From Thalassobaculaceae bacterium (GTDB taxonomy: Bacteria > Pseudomonadota > Alphaproteobacteria > Thalassobaculales > Thalassobaculaceae): a stretch of DNA of 64,000 nucleotides. Below are positions 35,985 through 44,143 of this stretch, one piece after another. The notes beneath the pieces were generated by a model that was given only the letters and a program-made list of their open reading frames with translations, made no database searches and was not told the origin of the DNA. Position numbers and translations under genes: made by a program. Each line of letters starts with the position of its first letter. Within the stretch, counting starts at the first letter, position 1. The stretch covers positions 100,644-164,643 of the forward strand of contig JARGOG010000002.1 in NCBI GenBank assembly GCA_029212785.1, in the 5' to 3' direction.

Positions 35985-37114
35985 GCGCCGTCTCCGTCGA
36001 ATACCGAGTGGAAATCGAGATCGAAGCCGAAGGCCCGAGGGCCGACCGCCTCCAGGCCGGCGGGCGTCTTGAAGATATCGGGGCCCGGCAGGGCGAGGAC
36101 GGAGACCCGTTGGCCGTAGCGCAGCACGTCGGTGCCGATGCCGTCGCCGCTGACACTGTCGACCACGCAGATCAGGTCCGGGGTCATCACCACCGGGTCC
36201 CCGTTGCGGTAGCCGACCGAGAATTCGTTCTGGAAATGCACGGTGAAGCGGCTGCCCGCGTCACCGTCGAGCCCGTCGATCTCGGCGCGGCCGCGCAGGA
36301 AACCCTCGGTGGCGCGGCGTTCGACATCGACCACCTTGCCGGTGAAGATCCGCTTGCCGGCGCAGGCCTCGACGATGGCGGTGACCGGATCGGCGTGGCG
36401 GGCGCGGGCGTCGAACACCGCGCGGCCGAGGTCGATCGCCTTGGTCGTGGTGTACAGGATGCCGTGATCCTTGACCTCGCGGCCGGTGCGCGGCGCCTTG
36501 CAGGTGGCGGCGATCGAGCCGACCTCGGTGCAGGCCTTGCGGCTGATCCGCTCCATCCACTTCCAGCTCTCCGCCCGCGGGATGATCACCTCGTTGTCGC
36601 GGATGTCGGCGAGCGTGAACGGGTAGCACTGCAGCCCGGCGACGGCGACGCTGGTCATCTGCGCCTCGGGATAGGCTCGACCCATGGTGTCGGCATCGAC
36701 CACAGGATAGCCGGTCAGGGCGCCGACCATCATCGGGTGCACCCCGTTGCCGCCGCCGATCTCCAGCGACATGACGGCGTCGAACGGACGGCCTAGATAG
36801 CGCTCCATGGTGCGCACCGGCTTGACCGCGAAATCGGCATCGGCCAGCCGCTCCTGGCCGACCAGCGGGGCGCCCATGTTCGACAGCACCGCGACCTGGG
36901 CGTCGTCGGCCAGCGACAGCGGGTCAATCAGGGTGACGCTGTGGCCCTTGCGGTACAGCTCGCGCATGTTGAGCAGCTTGTGATACGGGTCGCCGCCACC
37001 GCCGGTGCCGAGGATCCAGGCGCCGAGCGCCAGCGCCTCGATATCGTCGAGGGTGAGCGTGCGCGGCGGGCGGGGCGACGCCGGGTCGCGGGCGGGATGG
37101 ACGGAGGCGGACAC
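35981..37114 (-). CDS. DUF917 family protein (S-methyl-thiohydantoin desulfurase type)
   Basis: This 377-residue protein belongs to DUF917, whose characterised relatives remove sulfur from thiohydantoins. The start is GTG at 37114 (VSASVHPARD), supported by GGGGAG 6 bases upstream; the ORF-track start adds 52 residues that read across the intergenic region. Family sequence begins TLDDIEALALGAWILGTGGG and continues with SNMGAPLVGQERLADAD and SLEIGGGNGVHPMMVGAL. Downstream genes supply HyuA, AroM and an N-carbamoyl hydrolase, the set needed to open a hydantoin and free an amino acid. It is the first gene of its operon, divergent from the AroM-LuxR regulator. The thiohydantoin assignment is from family knowledge. 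Confidence 0.82.
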   Translation of the reverse strand: MSASVHPARDPASPRPPRTLTLDDIEALALGAWILGTGGGGDPYHKLLNMRELYRKGHSVTLIDPLSLADDAQVAVLSNMGAPLVGQERLADADFAVKPVRTMERYLGRPFDAVMSLEIGGGNGVHPMMVGALTGYPVVDADTMGRAYPEAQMTSVAVAGLQCYPFTLADIRDNEVIIPRAESWKWMERISRKACTEVGSIAATCKAPRTGREVKDHGILYTTTKAIDLGRAVFDARARHADPVTAIVEACAGKRIFTGKVVDVERRATEGFLRGRAEIDGLDGDAGSRFTVHFQNEFSVGYRNGDPVVMTPDLICVVDSVSGDGIGTDVLRYGQRVSVLALPGPDIFKTPAGLEAVGPRAFGFDLDFHSVFDGDGA

Positions 37115-37195
37115 GGATTTCTCCCCACGGTTCCGCCGACAGGGAAACGCGGCCAGCGGGTGGCGCAGTCTAGGTGCCGTCATTCCGCCGGCCCA

Positions 37196-37231
37196 ATACG
37201 AGATCGCCCGTATCGTCTTCGCAGTTGCGAA
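37196..37231. promoter_or_regulatory. Two dyads in the divergent DUF917 / AroM-LuxR promoter region
   Basis: ATACG-N8-CGTAT lies at 37196-37213, and TTCGCA-GT-TGCGAA, a perfect 14-bp dyad, at 37218-37231. They are next to each other in the 195-bp region between the catabolic operon and the regulator. They are the best candidate binding sites for the AroM-LuxR protein, but this is inference from position. Confidence 0.5.
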
Positions 37232-37309
37232 ATTGGCTGTCTTGATCGCCGGGCGGGTGCGGCCTACCATTTTTCCAATGCCATGGAATCCGTGAGCCGG
37301 AGAGGTGCC

Positions 37310-38269
37310 ATGGGCCAGGACCTCAGGATCAGACCGACCCTCGCGAGGACGCGGACCCCGTCCGCGCTCGCCCGTGTCGCCATTGTCACTCTCGGACAGA
37401 CCCCGCGCAGCGATGTCGTCCCCGAGCTTTGCGCGCTGGCCGAACGACCGATGACGGCGCTCGAGTTCGGTGTGCTGGACGGAGTGGATCCGGAGACCCT
37501 GTCGCGGATCGCCCCCGGCCCCGGTGAACCGGCCCTACTGAGTCGGATGCGAGACGGTAGTGACATCGTCATGTCGATCGACTGGACCAGCGACCGCATG
37601 CAGGAGATCTATTCGGAGATCGCCGCGCTCGACGTCGACCTCGTCGTGCTGATGTCGTCGCTGCTCGGCTCGGTTCCCGCTCCGGCGCGCACGACGATCT
37701 TCAGCGACCGGGTGGTGGCGCGCACGATCGAGACCTTCGCCGATGCGGGCTTGCGGGTCGGCATCTTGCTCTCGCTCGACAGTCAGGGCGACATGGTGGT
37801 GCGCGACCGTACCCGCCGCCCGGAGATGGTCCGTGCCGCGATCGCCCGGCCCGGCGACCGGTCGGCCCTGGCGGCGGCGATCGACGAGCTGGCCGACTGC
37901 GACGTGCTGGTGCTGCATTCGGTGACCTACAGCGAGGACGAGCGCCGCGACGCTTCCCGCCGCTCGGGCAAGCCGGTGGTGATGGCGCGTCAACTCGTGG
38001 CCAGCGCCGTGCGCGAGGCGTTGGATCGGCTGGGTTCGTGCGCCAAAGATCGCGACGGCGCCCTCAGCGACCGACTGCGGACGCTCAGTGTGCGCGAGCG
38101 CGAAATCATGTTCCTGGTGGCCGAGGGGCTGGCGAACAAGGAGATCGCCTTCCGCTTGGGCATCAGCTTCCGCACGGTCGAGATTCACCGGGCGCGGATG
38201 ATGAGCAAGATGGATTTCCGCACCATGACCGACCTGGTGCGCACCGTGGACAGCCTGTCCGAATTCTGA
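37310..38269 (+). CDS. AroM-like sensor domain fused to a LuxR/FixJ-type HTH: putative ligand-responsive regulator
   Basis: This 319-residue protein has an unusual two-domain layout. Residues 20-238 are AroM-like: RVAIVTLGQTPRSDVVPEL, then VLDGVDPETLSRIAPGPGEP, VDLVVLMSSLLGS and CDVLVLHSVTYSED. Residues 257-319 are a LuxR-type HTH (LSVREREIMFLVAEGLANKE, then FRTVEIHRARMMSKM), closest in style to FixJ. Compared with the AroM protein encoded 3 kb away, the two candidate active-site cysteines are serines (S116 for C99, S204 for C189), so the domain looks like a catalytically dead ligand sensor. There is no response-regulator receiver domain. ATG at 37310 has GGAGAGG just upstream. It is divergent from the DUF917 operon and upstream of importer 3, which it likely controls. 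Confidence 0.85.
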   Translation: MGQDLRIRPTLARTRTPSALARVAIVTLGQTPRSDVVPELCALAERPMTALEFGVLDGVDPETLSRIAPGPGEPALLSRMRDGSDIVMSIDWTSDRMQEIYSEIAALDVDLVVLMSSLLGSVPAPARTTIFSDRVVARTIETFADAGLRVGILLSLDSQGDMVVRDRTRRPEMVRAAIARPGDRSALAAAIDELADCDVLVLHSVTYSEDERRDASRRSGKPVVMARQLVASAVREALDRLGSCAKDRDGALSDRLRTLSVREREIMFLVAEGLANKEIAFRLGISFRTVEIHRARMMSKMDFRTMTDLVRTVDSLSEF

Positions 38270-38492
38270 CGGCCGACCATGCCGGGATCCGGCCGTTTCA
38301 GAGTACGGGCGCGCCCGCTACGTGGCGGCGCGTATAGGACTCGGTGCGTGGTTTGGGCTTACACTTTTGCGGTGCAATGCGACGCAGAGCGCAGCGCCGA
38401 AGGCCGTCGGACAAGATTGGGAGCTTGCCGGCGGCGGGGCCGTAGGGACCACCGCGTCCGCACGGCGTTGACGGAGAACCAGGGGGTTTCAC

Positions 38493-40070
38493 ATGAACCA
38501 ATTCATCAAGATGGGCCTTGCCGCCGGCCTGATGGCGGCGTCTTTCGCGACCGCCGTGACTTCGGCGAGCGCCTTCGAACGCCGTGACGGCGAGAAGATC
38601 CTGGTCTCGGCACAACGCCAGGCCGCACCGACCTTCGACCCGAGCATCAAGTACGATGCCTCGACCCGCACGATGCAGCAGGCGATGTACGACGGGCTGC
38701 TGAAATACGTCGACACCCCGCCGAAGGTGGTGCCATGGCTGGCGGAGAGTTTTGACGTCAGCGATGACGGGCTGACCTACACCTTCCACCTGGTCGACGG
38801 TGCCAAGTTCCATAACGGCGACCCGGTCGATGCCGAGGCGGTGCGCTGGTCCTTCGAGCGCACGCTGACCCTGGGCAAGGGTCCGGCCTGGATGCTCGAC
38901 TCCTTCCTGAAGGCCGAGAACGTCAAGGCCGTCGACCCGAAGACCGTGACCTTCACCCTCGACCGGCCGTTCGCGCCGTTCACGTCCTTCCTGCCCTGGT
39001 GGTTCATCCTGAACCCCAAGCAGGTGATGGAGCACGAGGTCGACGGTGACCTTGGTCAGGCCTGGCTGGTGGAGAACGAGGCCGGCTCCGGCCCGTACAA
39101 GCTGAAGCGGGTGGAGCAGGGAACGCTGTACGAGCTCGAGCGGTTCGACGAGTACTGGAAGGGCTTCCAGGGCGATCTCGGCGGCATCATCTACAAGCTG
39201 ATCCGCGAATCCTCGGCCCAGCGCGCGGCCCTGCAGCGCGGCGAGGCGGATATCGTCACCGGCCTGAGCCCGGACGAGTTCGACCAGATCTCCAAGATCA
39301 AGGGCGTCGTCACCTCGACCCAACCGGCACTGACCGCCTTCGGCATCAAGTTCAACACTCAGGGCGAGAAGACCGGAGATGTGAACCTGCGCAAGGCCGT
39401 GGCCTACGCCTTCGACTACGAGGGCCTGATCAAGATCTACAACGGTCGCGCGGTGCTGCAGACCAGCCCGTTCACCGATGCCATCCAGGGCAAGATCGAG
39501 GTCCCTGACATGCCGCGCCAGGACATCGCCAAGGCGAAGGAATACCTGGCGAAGTCCAAGTTCCCGGACGGCGGCATCGAGCTCGAATATGTCTACGTGC
39601 AGGGGCTCGAGGAAGAGCGCCTGATGGGCCTGATCCTGATCGACAGCCTGCAGGAGCTGAACATCACGGTGAAGATGGTGCCGCTGACCTGGGCCAATAT
39701 GGTGGCCCGCGGCTCCAAGGTCGAAACCTCGCCGGACATGATCGCGATCTTCGCCACGCCGGTCTCGACCGATCCGGACGCGGTGGCGATCCAGTATCAC
39801 CCGTCCAGCCAGGGCGCCTATTATGGCGTTCACTACCTCAACGACGAGAAGCTGAACGCGATGATCGAGGAGGCCCGCTTCACCACCGAGTGGGAGAAGC
39901 GCGCGCCGATCTATGTCGAAATCCAGAAGCGGATCGTCGATCTGCAACCGGAGATCTTCGGCATGATGCGCGAGCGCCGGATCGCCTATCGCGACTGGCT
40001 GAAGGGCTACGAATACAGCCCGGTGCGGATGACCGAGGAAGTCGACTTCTACCCGCTCTATATCGAGTAG
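38493..40070 (+). CDS. Peptide-type (SBP_bac_5) ABC substrate-binding protein (importer 3)
   Basis: This 525-residue periplasmic binding protein has a Sec signal (MGLAAGLMAASFATAVTSAS, cleavage near ASA). Family motifs include GAKFHNGDPVDAEAVRWSFE, NEAGSGPYKLKRVEQG and DVNLRKAVAYAFDYEGLIK. It is the first gene of importer 3, 223 bases after the AroM-LuxR gene on the same strand. The context suggests that its ligand is a hydantoin, thiohydantoin or N-substituted amino acid rather than a peptide. Confidence 0.93.
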   Translation: MNQFIKMGLAAGLMAASFATAVTSASAFERRDGEKILVSAQRQAAPTFDPSIKYDASTRTMQQAMYDGLLKYVDTPPKVVPWLAESFDVSDDGLTYTFHLVDGAKFHNGDPVDAEAVRWSFERTLTLGKGPAWMLDSFLKAENVKAVDPKTVTFTLDRPFAPFTSFLPWWFILNPKQVMEHEVDGDLGQAWLVENEAGSGPYKLKRVEQGTLYELERFDEYWKGFQGDLGGIIYKLIRESSAQRAALQRGEADIVTGLSPDEFDQISKIKGVVTSTQPALTAFGIKFNTQGEKTGDVNLRKAVAYAFDYEGLIKIYNGRAVLQTSPFTDAIQGKIEVPDMPRQDIAKAKEYLAKSKFPDGGIELEYVYVQGLEEERLMGLILIDSLQELNITVKMVPLTWANMVARGSKVETSPDMIAIFATPVSTDPDAVAIQYHPSSQGAYYGVHYLNDEKLNAMIEEARFTTEWEKRAPIYVEIQKRIVDLQPEIFGMMRERRIAYRDWLKGYEYSPVRMTEEVDFYPLYIE

Positions 40071-40078
40071 GTGGGTCC

Positions 40079-40149
40079 GGAGGGCGGAGCATGTTCCCCG
40101 CTTCGCCCTCCATCCCGATGCGCCGGCACTGAGACGGCGCGGCGGGATG
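40079..40149 (+). other. Tandem hairpins at the SBP/DppB junction, importer 3
   Basis: GGAGGGCGGAGC pairs with GCTTCGCCCTCC (one mismatch) at 40079-40111. A second stem pairs CATCCC with GGGATG, with an inner CGCCG/CGGCG, up to 40149. Both lie in the 158-bp gap between the binding-protein stop and the DppB start. No T-tract is present. The arrangement mirrors importers 1 and 2. Confidence 0.6.
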
Positions 40150-40228
40150 GATAGTCCGGGTCCCCGGTTCCTCGACGCCAGTCGCAGGGACCGCCGACCG
40201 ACGCACAGATCGAAGGAGCCGACCGCAA

Positions 40229-41239
40229 ATGCTTCGTTTCACCCTCAAGCGCGCCGTCTTGATGGTGTTCATGCTGCTCGGCCTGCTGGCGATCACCTTC
40301 ACCATCTCGCATATCGCGCCAAGCGACCCCGCCGCCCTTGCCGCCGGCCCCGACGCCAATGTGGAGATGATCGAGCGCTATCGGGTCGAGTACGGGCTCG
40401 ACCGCCCAGTCTACGAACAGTTCGTGGTCTATCTCGGACGGCTGCTGACCGGCAACTGGGGCAAGTCGATCCACACCACCCGCATGGTTTGGGACGACCT
40501 ACTGGCCTATTTCCCCAACACGGTCGAACTGGTGCTGTTCTCGATCCTGATCGCGATCGCGATCGGCGTGCCGCTGGGGGTGATCGCGGCGGTGTACCAG
40601 AATCGCCCGGTCGACCACATGATCCGCATCCTGACGGTGACCGGCGTAGCGATGCCGATGTTCTGGCTCGGACTCATGGCCCAGCTGTATTTCGCCCTGT
40701 ATCTGGAATGGTTCCCGCTCGGCGGCCGGATCGAGATGATGACCGACCCGCCGCGGGACATCACCCATCTGCTGATGGTCGACGCGCTGTTGCAGGGGCA
40801 GTTCTCCACATTCGTCGAGGCGCTGCACCACATCGTGCTGCCGGCGGTGGCGCTGTGTTTCCCGGCGTTGGCCTCGATCATCCGGGTGAACCGGGCGGAG
40901 ATGCTGGAGACCCTGAACCAGGACTATATCGTCAACGCCCGTGCCCAGGGCCTTTCGACCTTCCGCATCGTCGCCGTCTACGCGCTGAAGAACGCGATGC
41001 TGCCGACCATGGCGATCATCGGCCTGCGGTTCGGCTGGATGCTGGGCGGGACGGTGCTGGTCGAGACGGTGTTCGACTGGCCCGGCATCGGCCTCTACGC
41101 GGTGCAGGCGGCGATCAGTTCCGATTTCGAGCCGATCATGGGGGCGACCATCGTGCTCGGCTTCTTCTTCATGATGACCAACTTCCTGATCGATATCATT
41201 TACGGCGTCCTCGATCCGAGGGTGCGGGACCAAGTGTAG
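40229..41239 (+). CDS. Peptide-type ABC transporter permease, DppB-like (importer 3)
   Basis: This 336-residue inner-membrane permease starts with a TM helix (LMVFMLLGLLAITFTISHIA), followed by PSDPAALAAGPDANVEMIER. The coupling loop has QDYIVNARAQGLSTFRIVA. The C-terminus FLIDIIYGVLDPRVRDQV is typical of DppB. It is slightly longer than the DppB-like permeases of importers 1 and 2, with an extra loop around GGRIEMMTDPPRDITHLL. It is next to the DppC-like gene (3-base gap). Confidence 0.92.
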   Translation: MLRFTLKRAVLMVFMLLGLLAITFTISHIAPSDPAALAAGPDANVEMIERYRVEYGLDRPVYEQFVVYLGRLLTGNWGKSIHTTRMVWDDLLAYFPNTVELVLFSILIAIAIGVPLGVIAAVYQNRPVDHMIRILTVTGVAMPMFWLGLMAQLYFALYLEWFPLGGRIEMMTDPPRDITHLLMVDALLQGQFSTFVEALHHIVLPAVALCFPALASIIRVNRAEMLETLNQDYIVNARAQGLSTFRIVAVYALKNAMLPTMAIIGLRFGWMLGGTVLVETVFDWPGIGLYAVQAAISSDFEPIMGATIVLGFFFMMTNFLIDIIYGVLDPRVRDQV

Positions 41240-41242
41240 GCG

Positions 41243-42157
41243 ATGGCTGAGAGCATCCGATCCGATACCGCAGCCCTGCCCGGGTTCGCCGAGCGCCATG
41301 CCGGCACCATCCGCATGGCCCGACTCTACGTGCGGACCTTCGCGCGCAACGGTTCGGCCATGCTGGGGTTGGCGGTGGTGGTGCTGTTCCTGGTGACCGC
41401 CGCCATTGGCCCCTGGATCGTGCCGTTCCCCGAGGATGCCACCGGCGCCATCCATCTCGACCAGAAGCTGCAGCCGCCGGACGCGACCCACTGGTTCGGC
41501 ACCGATGAGGTGGGTAACGACGTCTTCACCCGCGTGGTGCTCGGCACCCGGGTTACCCTGCAGATTGCCTGCATCGTGACCGGCGTGGCCATGCTGATCG
41601 GCGTGCCGCTCGGCATGATCGCCGGCTTTGTCGGCGGTCGGGTGCAGGAGGTGATCATGCGGATCACCGACGTCTTCCTGTCGGTACCCGGACTGATCCT
41701 GGCGATCGCCATCGTCGGCGCGCTCGGCCCCGGCATCGTCAATGCCATGCTGGCGCTGTCCCTGGTCTGGTGGCCGGGGTATGTGCGCCTGGTCCAGGCC
41801 AAGACCCTGTCCCTGAAGAACGAGATCTACGTGCAGGCGGCGCGCTCCATGGGGGCGAGCAAGCTGCGGATCGTGTTCGTGCATATCCTGCCGAACTGCA
41901 CTTCGCCGATCATCGTCAAGGCGTCGATGGACATGGGCATGGCGATCCTCGGGGCCGCGTCGCTCGGTTTCCTCGGTCTCGGCGCGCAGCCGCCGTTTCC
42001 GGAATGGGGGGCGATGATCTCGATCGCGCGCACCTACCTGCCGGACTGGTGGTGGTACTCGTTCTTCCCCGGCGTGGCGATCTCGATCACCGTGCTCGGC
42101 TTCAACCTGCTGGGGGACGGGCTGCGCGACATTCTCGACCCGAAGCACCGCGAATGA
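41243..42157 (+). CDS. Peptide-type ABC transporter permease, DppC-like (importer 3)
   Basis: This 304-residue inner-membrane permease has an N-terminal helix (AMLGLAVVVLFLVTAAIGPW), the conserved HWFGTDEVGNDVFTRVVLG, the coupling loop KNEIYVQAARSMGASKLRI, and a C-terminal [17 protein letters not shown]. Its stop overlaps the following ATPase start as ATGA. It forms the channel with the preceding DppB-like protein. Confidence 0.93.
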   Translation: MAESIRSDTAALPGFAERHAGTIRMARLYVRTFARNGSAMLGLAVVVLFLVTAAIGPWIVPFPEDATGAIHLDQKLQPPDATHWFGTDEVGNDVFTRVVLGTRVTLQIACIVTGVAMLIGVPLGMIAGFVGGRVQEVIMRITDVFLSVPGLILAIAIVGALGPGIVNAMLALSLVWWPGYVRLVQAKTLSLKNEIYVQAARSMGASKLRIVFVHILPNCTSPIIVKASMDMGMAILGAASLGFLGLGAQPPFPEWGAMISIARTYLPDWWWYSFFPGVAISITVLGFNLLGDGLRDILDPKHRE

Positions 42158-43182
42158 ACGGCCCTCCAATGAATTCAGTTGATCCGCTGCTGTCCGTGCG
42201 CGATTTCCGTCTGGAGTTCGACACTTTCGACGGCGTCTACCAGGCGATCGACGGTGTCAGCTTCGACGTGGCGCCGGGTGAGTCGATCGGCATCGTCGGC
42301 GAGACCGGCTGCGGCAAGTCGGTGACGGCGCGCTCGATCATGGGCCTGCTGCCAAGCCCGCCGGCGCGGGTGCGCGGCGGCCAGATCCTGTTCGACGGCG
42401 AGGACATGCTGACGGTCGGTGAGGAGCGGCTGCGCCAGATCCGCGGCAACGACATCGCCATGATCTTCCAGGACCCGATGACCTATCTGAACCCGGTCTT
42501 CACGATCGGGACCCAACTGGTCGACGTCATCCTGGCGCAGCAGCGTGCCAAACCCCGGGCCGAGCGGATGACCCGCCGCGATGCCCGCGACCATGCGGTC
42601 GAGATGCTGCGCAAGGTCAACCTGCCGAACCCGGAGCGCCAGCTCGAGAACTATCCCTATCAGCTCTCCGGCGGCATGCGGCAGCGGGTGCTGATCGCCA
42701 TGGCCCTGTCCGGTCGCCCGAAGCTGCTGATCGCCGATGAGCCAACCACCGCGCTGGACGTGACGATCCAGGCGCAGATACTCGACCTGATCGACGAACT
42801 GCGCGCCGATTTCGGCCTGTCGGTGGTGATGATCACCCACGATCTCGGGGTCGTCGCCTCGGTCTGTGACCGGGTGGTGGTGATGTATGCGGGTCAGATC
42901 GTCGAGGATGCCTCCGTCGCCCGGCTGTTCGATCACCCGGCCCATCCCTATACCCGCGGGCTGCTGGCCTCTGTACCGCATCCGGGACGCCCAGCGACCA
43001 GCCTGTCGGGCATTCCGGGCTCGCTCCCCAATCTGCTCGATCCGCCGAGCGGGTGCCGGTTCCATGGCCGCTGTGCGCTGGCCGGCGACGACTGCCTGCA
43101 GCCGCCGCCGAACACCGTGCTGGCCGAACGTCACAAGGTCGCCTGCTGGCGGGCCATGGAGGGTGCCGGTGCTGTCGATTGA
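42154..43182 (+). CDS. Oligopeptide/dipeptide ABC transporter ATP-binding protein, DppD-like (importer 3)
   Basis: This 342-residue ATPase starts at [15 protein letters not shown] (42154), overlapping the permease stop. A second Met at residue 6 is also possible. Walker A GETGCGKS is at about 49-56, then the Q-loop [14 protein letters not shown], the signature [15 protein letters not shown], and Walker [15 protein letters not shown]. The C-terminal oligo_HPY part includes [18 protein letters not shown]. It acts with the next gene product. Confidence 0.92.
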   Translation: MNGPPMNSVDPLLSVRDFRLEFDTFDGVYQAIDGVSFDVAPGESIGIVGETGCGKSVTARSIMGLLPSPPARVRGGQILFDGEDMLTVGEERLRQIRGNDIAMIFQDPMTYLNPVFTIGTQLVDVILAQQRAKPRAERMTRRDARDHAVEMLRKVNLPNPERQLENYPYQLSGGMRQRVLIAMALSGRPKLLIADEPTTALDVTIQAQILDLIDELRADFGLSVVMITHDLGVVASVCDRVVVMYAGQIVEDASVARLFDHPAHPYTRGLLASVPHPGRPATSLSGIPGSLPNLLDPPSGCRFHGRCALAGDDCLQPPPNTVLAERHKVACWRAMEGAGAVD

Positions 43183-44140
43183 GGATCTGAAGGTCCATTT
43201 CGAGATCGGAAAGCGTGGCCGGGACCGTAAGGTTCTGAAGGCGGTCGATGGCGTGACGCTGACCCTGAAGAAGGGCGAGGCGTACGGTCTTGTCGGCGAG
43301 TCAGGCTCCGGCAAGTCGACCATCGGCAAGGCCGCCCTGCATCTGGTGCCGATCACCGGTGGTCGACTGGTGATCGACCACGAGGACCTGACACGGATCG
43401 ACCAGCGCAGCGAGAAGAAGCTGCGGCGCAAGGCGCAGATGGTGTTCCAGGATCCGCATTCCGCGCTCAACCCGCGCATGACGATCCTGCGCAGCGTGTC
43501 CGAACCGCTGGTGCTGCACACGCCCCTGCGCGGCGCCGCCTTGCAGGCGCGGGTGGCCGAACTCCTGGAAACCGTCGGTCTGTCCAGCCAGTTCCTCTAC
43601 CGGTATCCCCATGAGCTCTCCGGCGGACAGAAGCAGCGGGTGTGCATCGCCCGCGCCATCGCCCTGAACCCGGACCTGCTGGTCCTGGACGAGCCGACCT
43701 CGGCCCTGGACGTGTCGGTGCAGTCGCAGATTCTGGAGTTCCTGAAGGCGCTCCAGGCCGAGCTCGGGCTGACCTATCTGTTCATCTCCCACAACCTCGC
43801 GGTGGTCCGGTATCTCTGTCGCCGGGTGGCAGTGATGTATCTCGGCGTGATCGTGGAGGAGGGGGAGACCGAGGCGGTCTTCAACAACCCGCGCCACCCC
43901 TATACCCAGGCACTGCTCAAGGCCGTGCCCTATCCCCAGGCGGTGCAGCCGGACAAGGGGCCGCCGCTTGGCGGCGACATCCCGAGCCCGGTCGACCTGC
44001 CGCCGGGCTGCCGGTTCCAGACCCGCTGCCCGGCGCGGGTCGAGGGGCTTTGCGACAAGGTCGCTCCGCCGGAGATCCAGGATGCCGGCGGGTTGGTGCG
44101 TTGCCACCTGTTCGCGGAGGCTGGGCGGGCAAGCGGATAG
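43169..44140 (+). CDS. Oligopeptide/dipeptide ABC transporter ATP-binding protein, DppF-like (importer 3)
   Basis: This ATPase has about 323 residues. The real start is GTG at 43169 ([15 protein letters not shown]), because GGAGGG lies about 5 bases upstream and the family alignment begins here; the ORF-track start is 94 codons upstream in unrelated sequence. Walker A GESGSGKS is at about 43-50, then the Q-loop MVFQDPHSALNPRM, the signature LSGGQKQRVCIARAI, and Walker B LLVLDEPTSALDVS. The tail is PPGCRFQTRCPARVEGLC. It overlaps the previous ATPase by 14 bases. It ends 3 bases before a convergent envelope-protein gene, with no obvious terminator. Confidence 0.92.
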   Translation: MLSIEDLKVHFEIGKRGRDRKVLKAVDGVTLTLKKGEAYGLVGESGSGKSTIGKAALHLVPITGGRLVIDHEDLTRIDQRSEKKLRRKAQMVFQDPHSALNPRMTILRSVSEPLVLHTPLRGAALQARVAELLETVGLSSQFLYRYPHELSGGQKQRVCIARAIALNPDLLVLDEPTSALDVSVQSQILEFLKALQAELGLTYLFISHNLAVVRYLCRRVAVMYLGVIVEEGETEAVFNNPRHPYTQALLKAVPYPQAVQPDKGPPLGGDIPSPVDLPPGCRFQTRCPARVEGLCDKVAPPEIQDAGGLVRCHLFAEAGRASG

Positions 44141-44143
44141 GGT

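Noticed and set aside
38298-43521. Long minus-strand ORFs (38298-39947, 40499-42169, 42175-43521)
   Set aside because: All are antisense to importer-3 genes and show no domain of their own.
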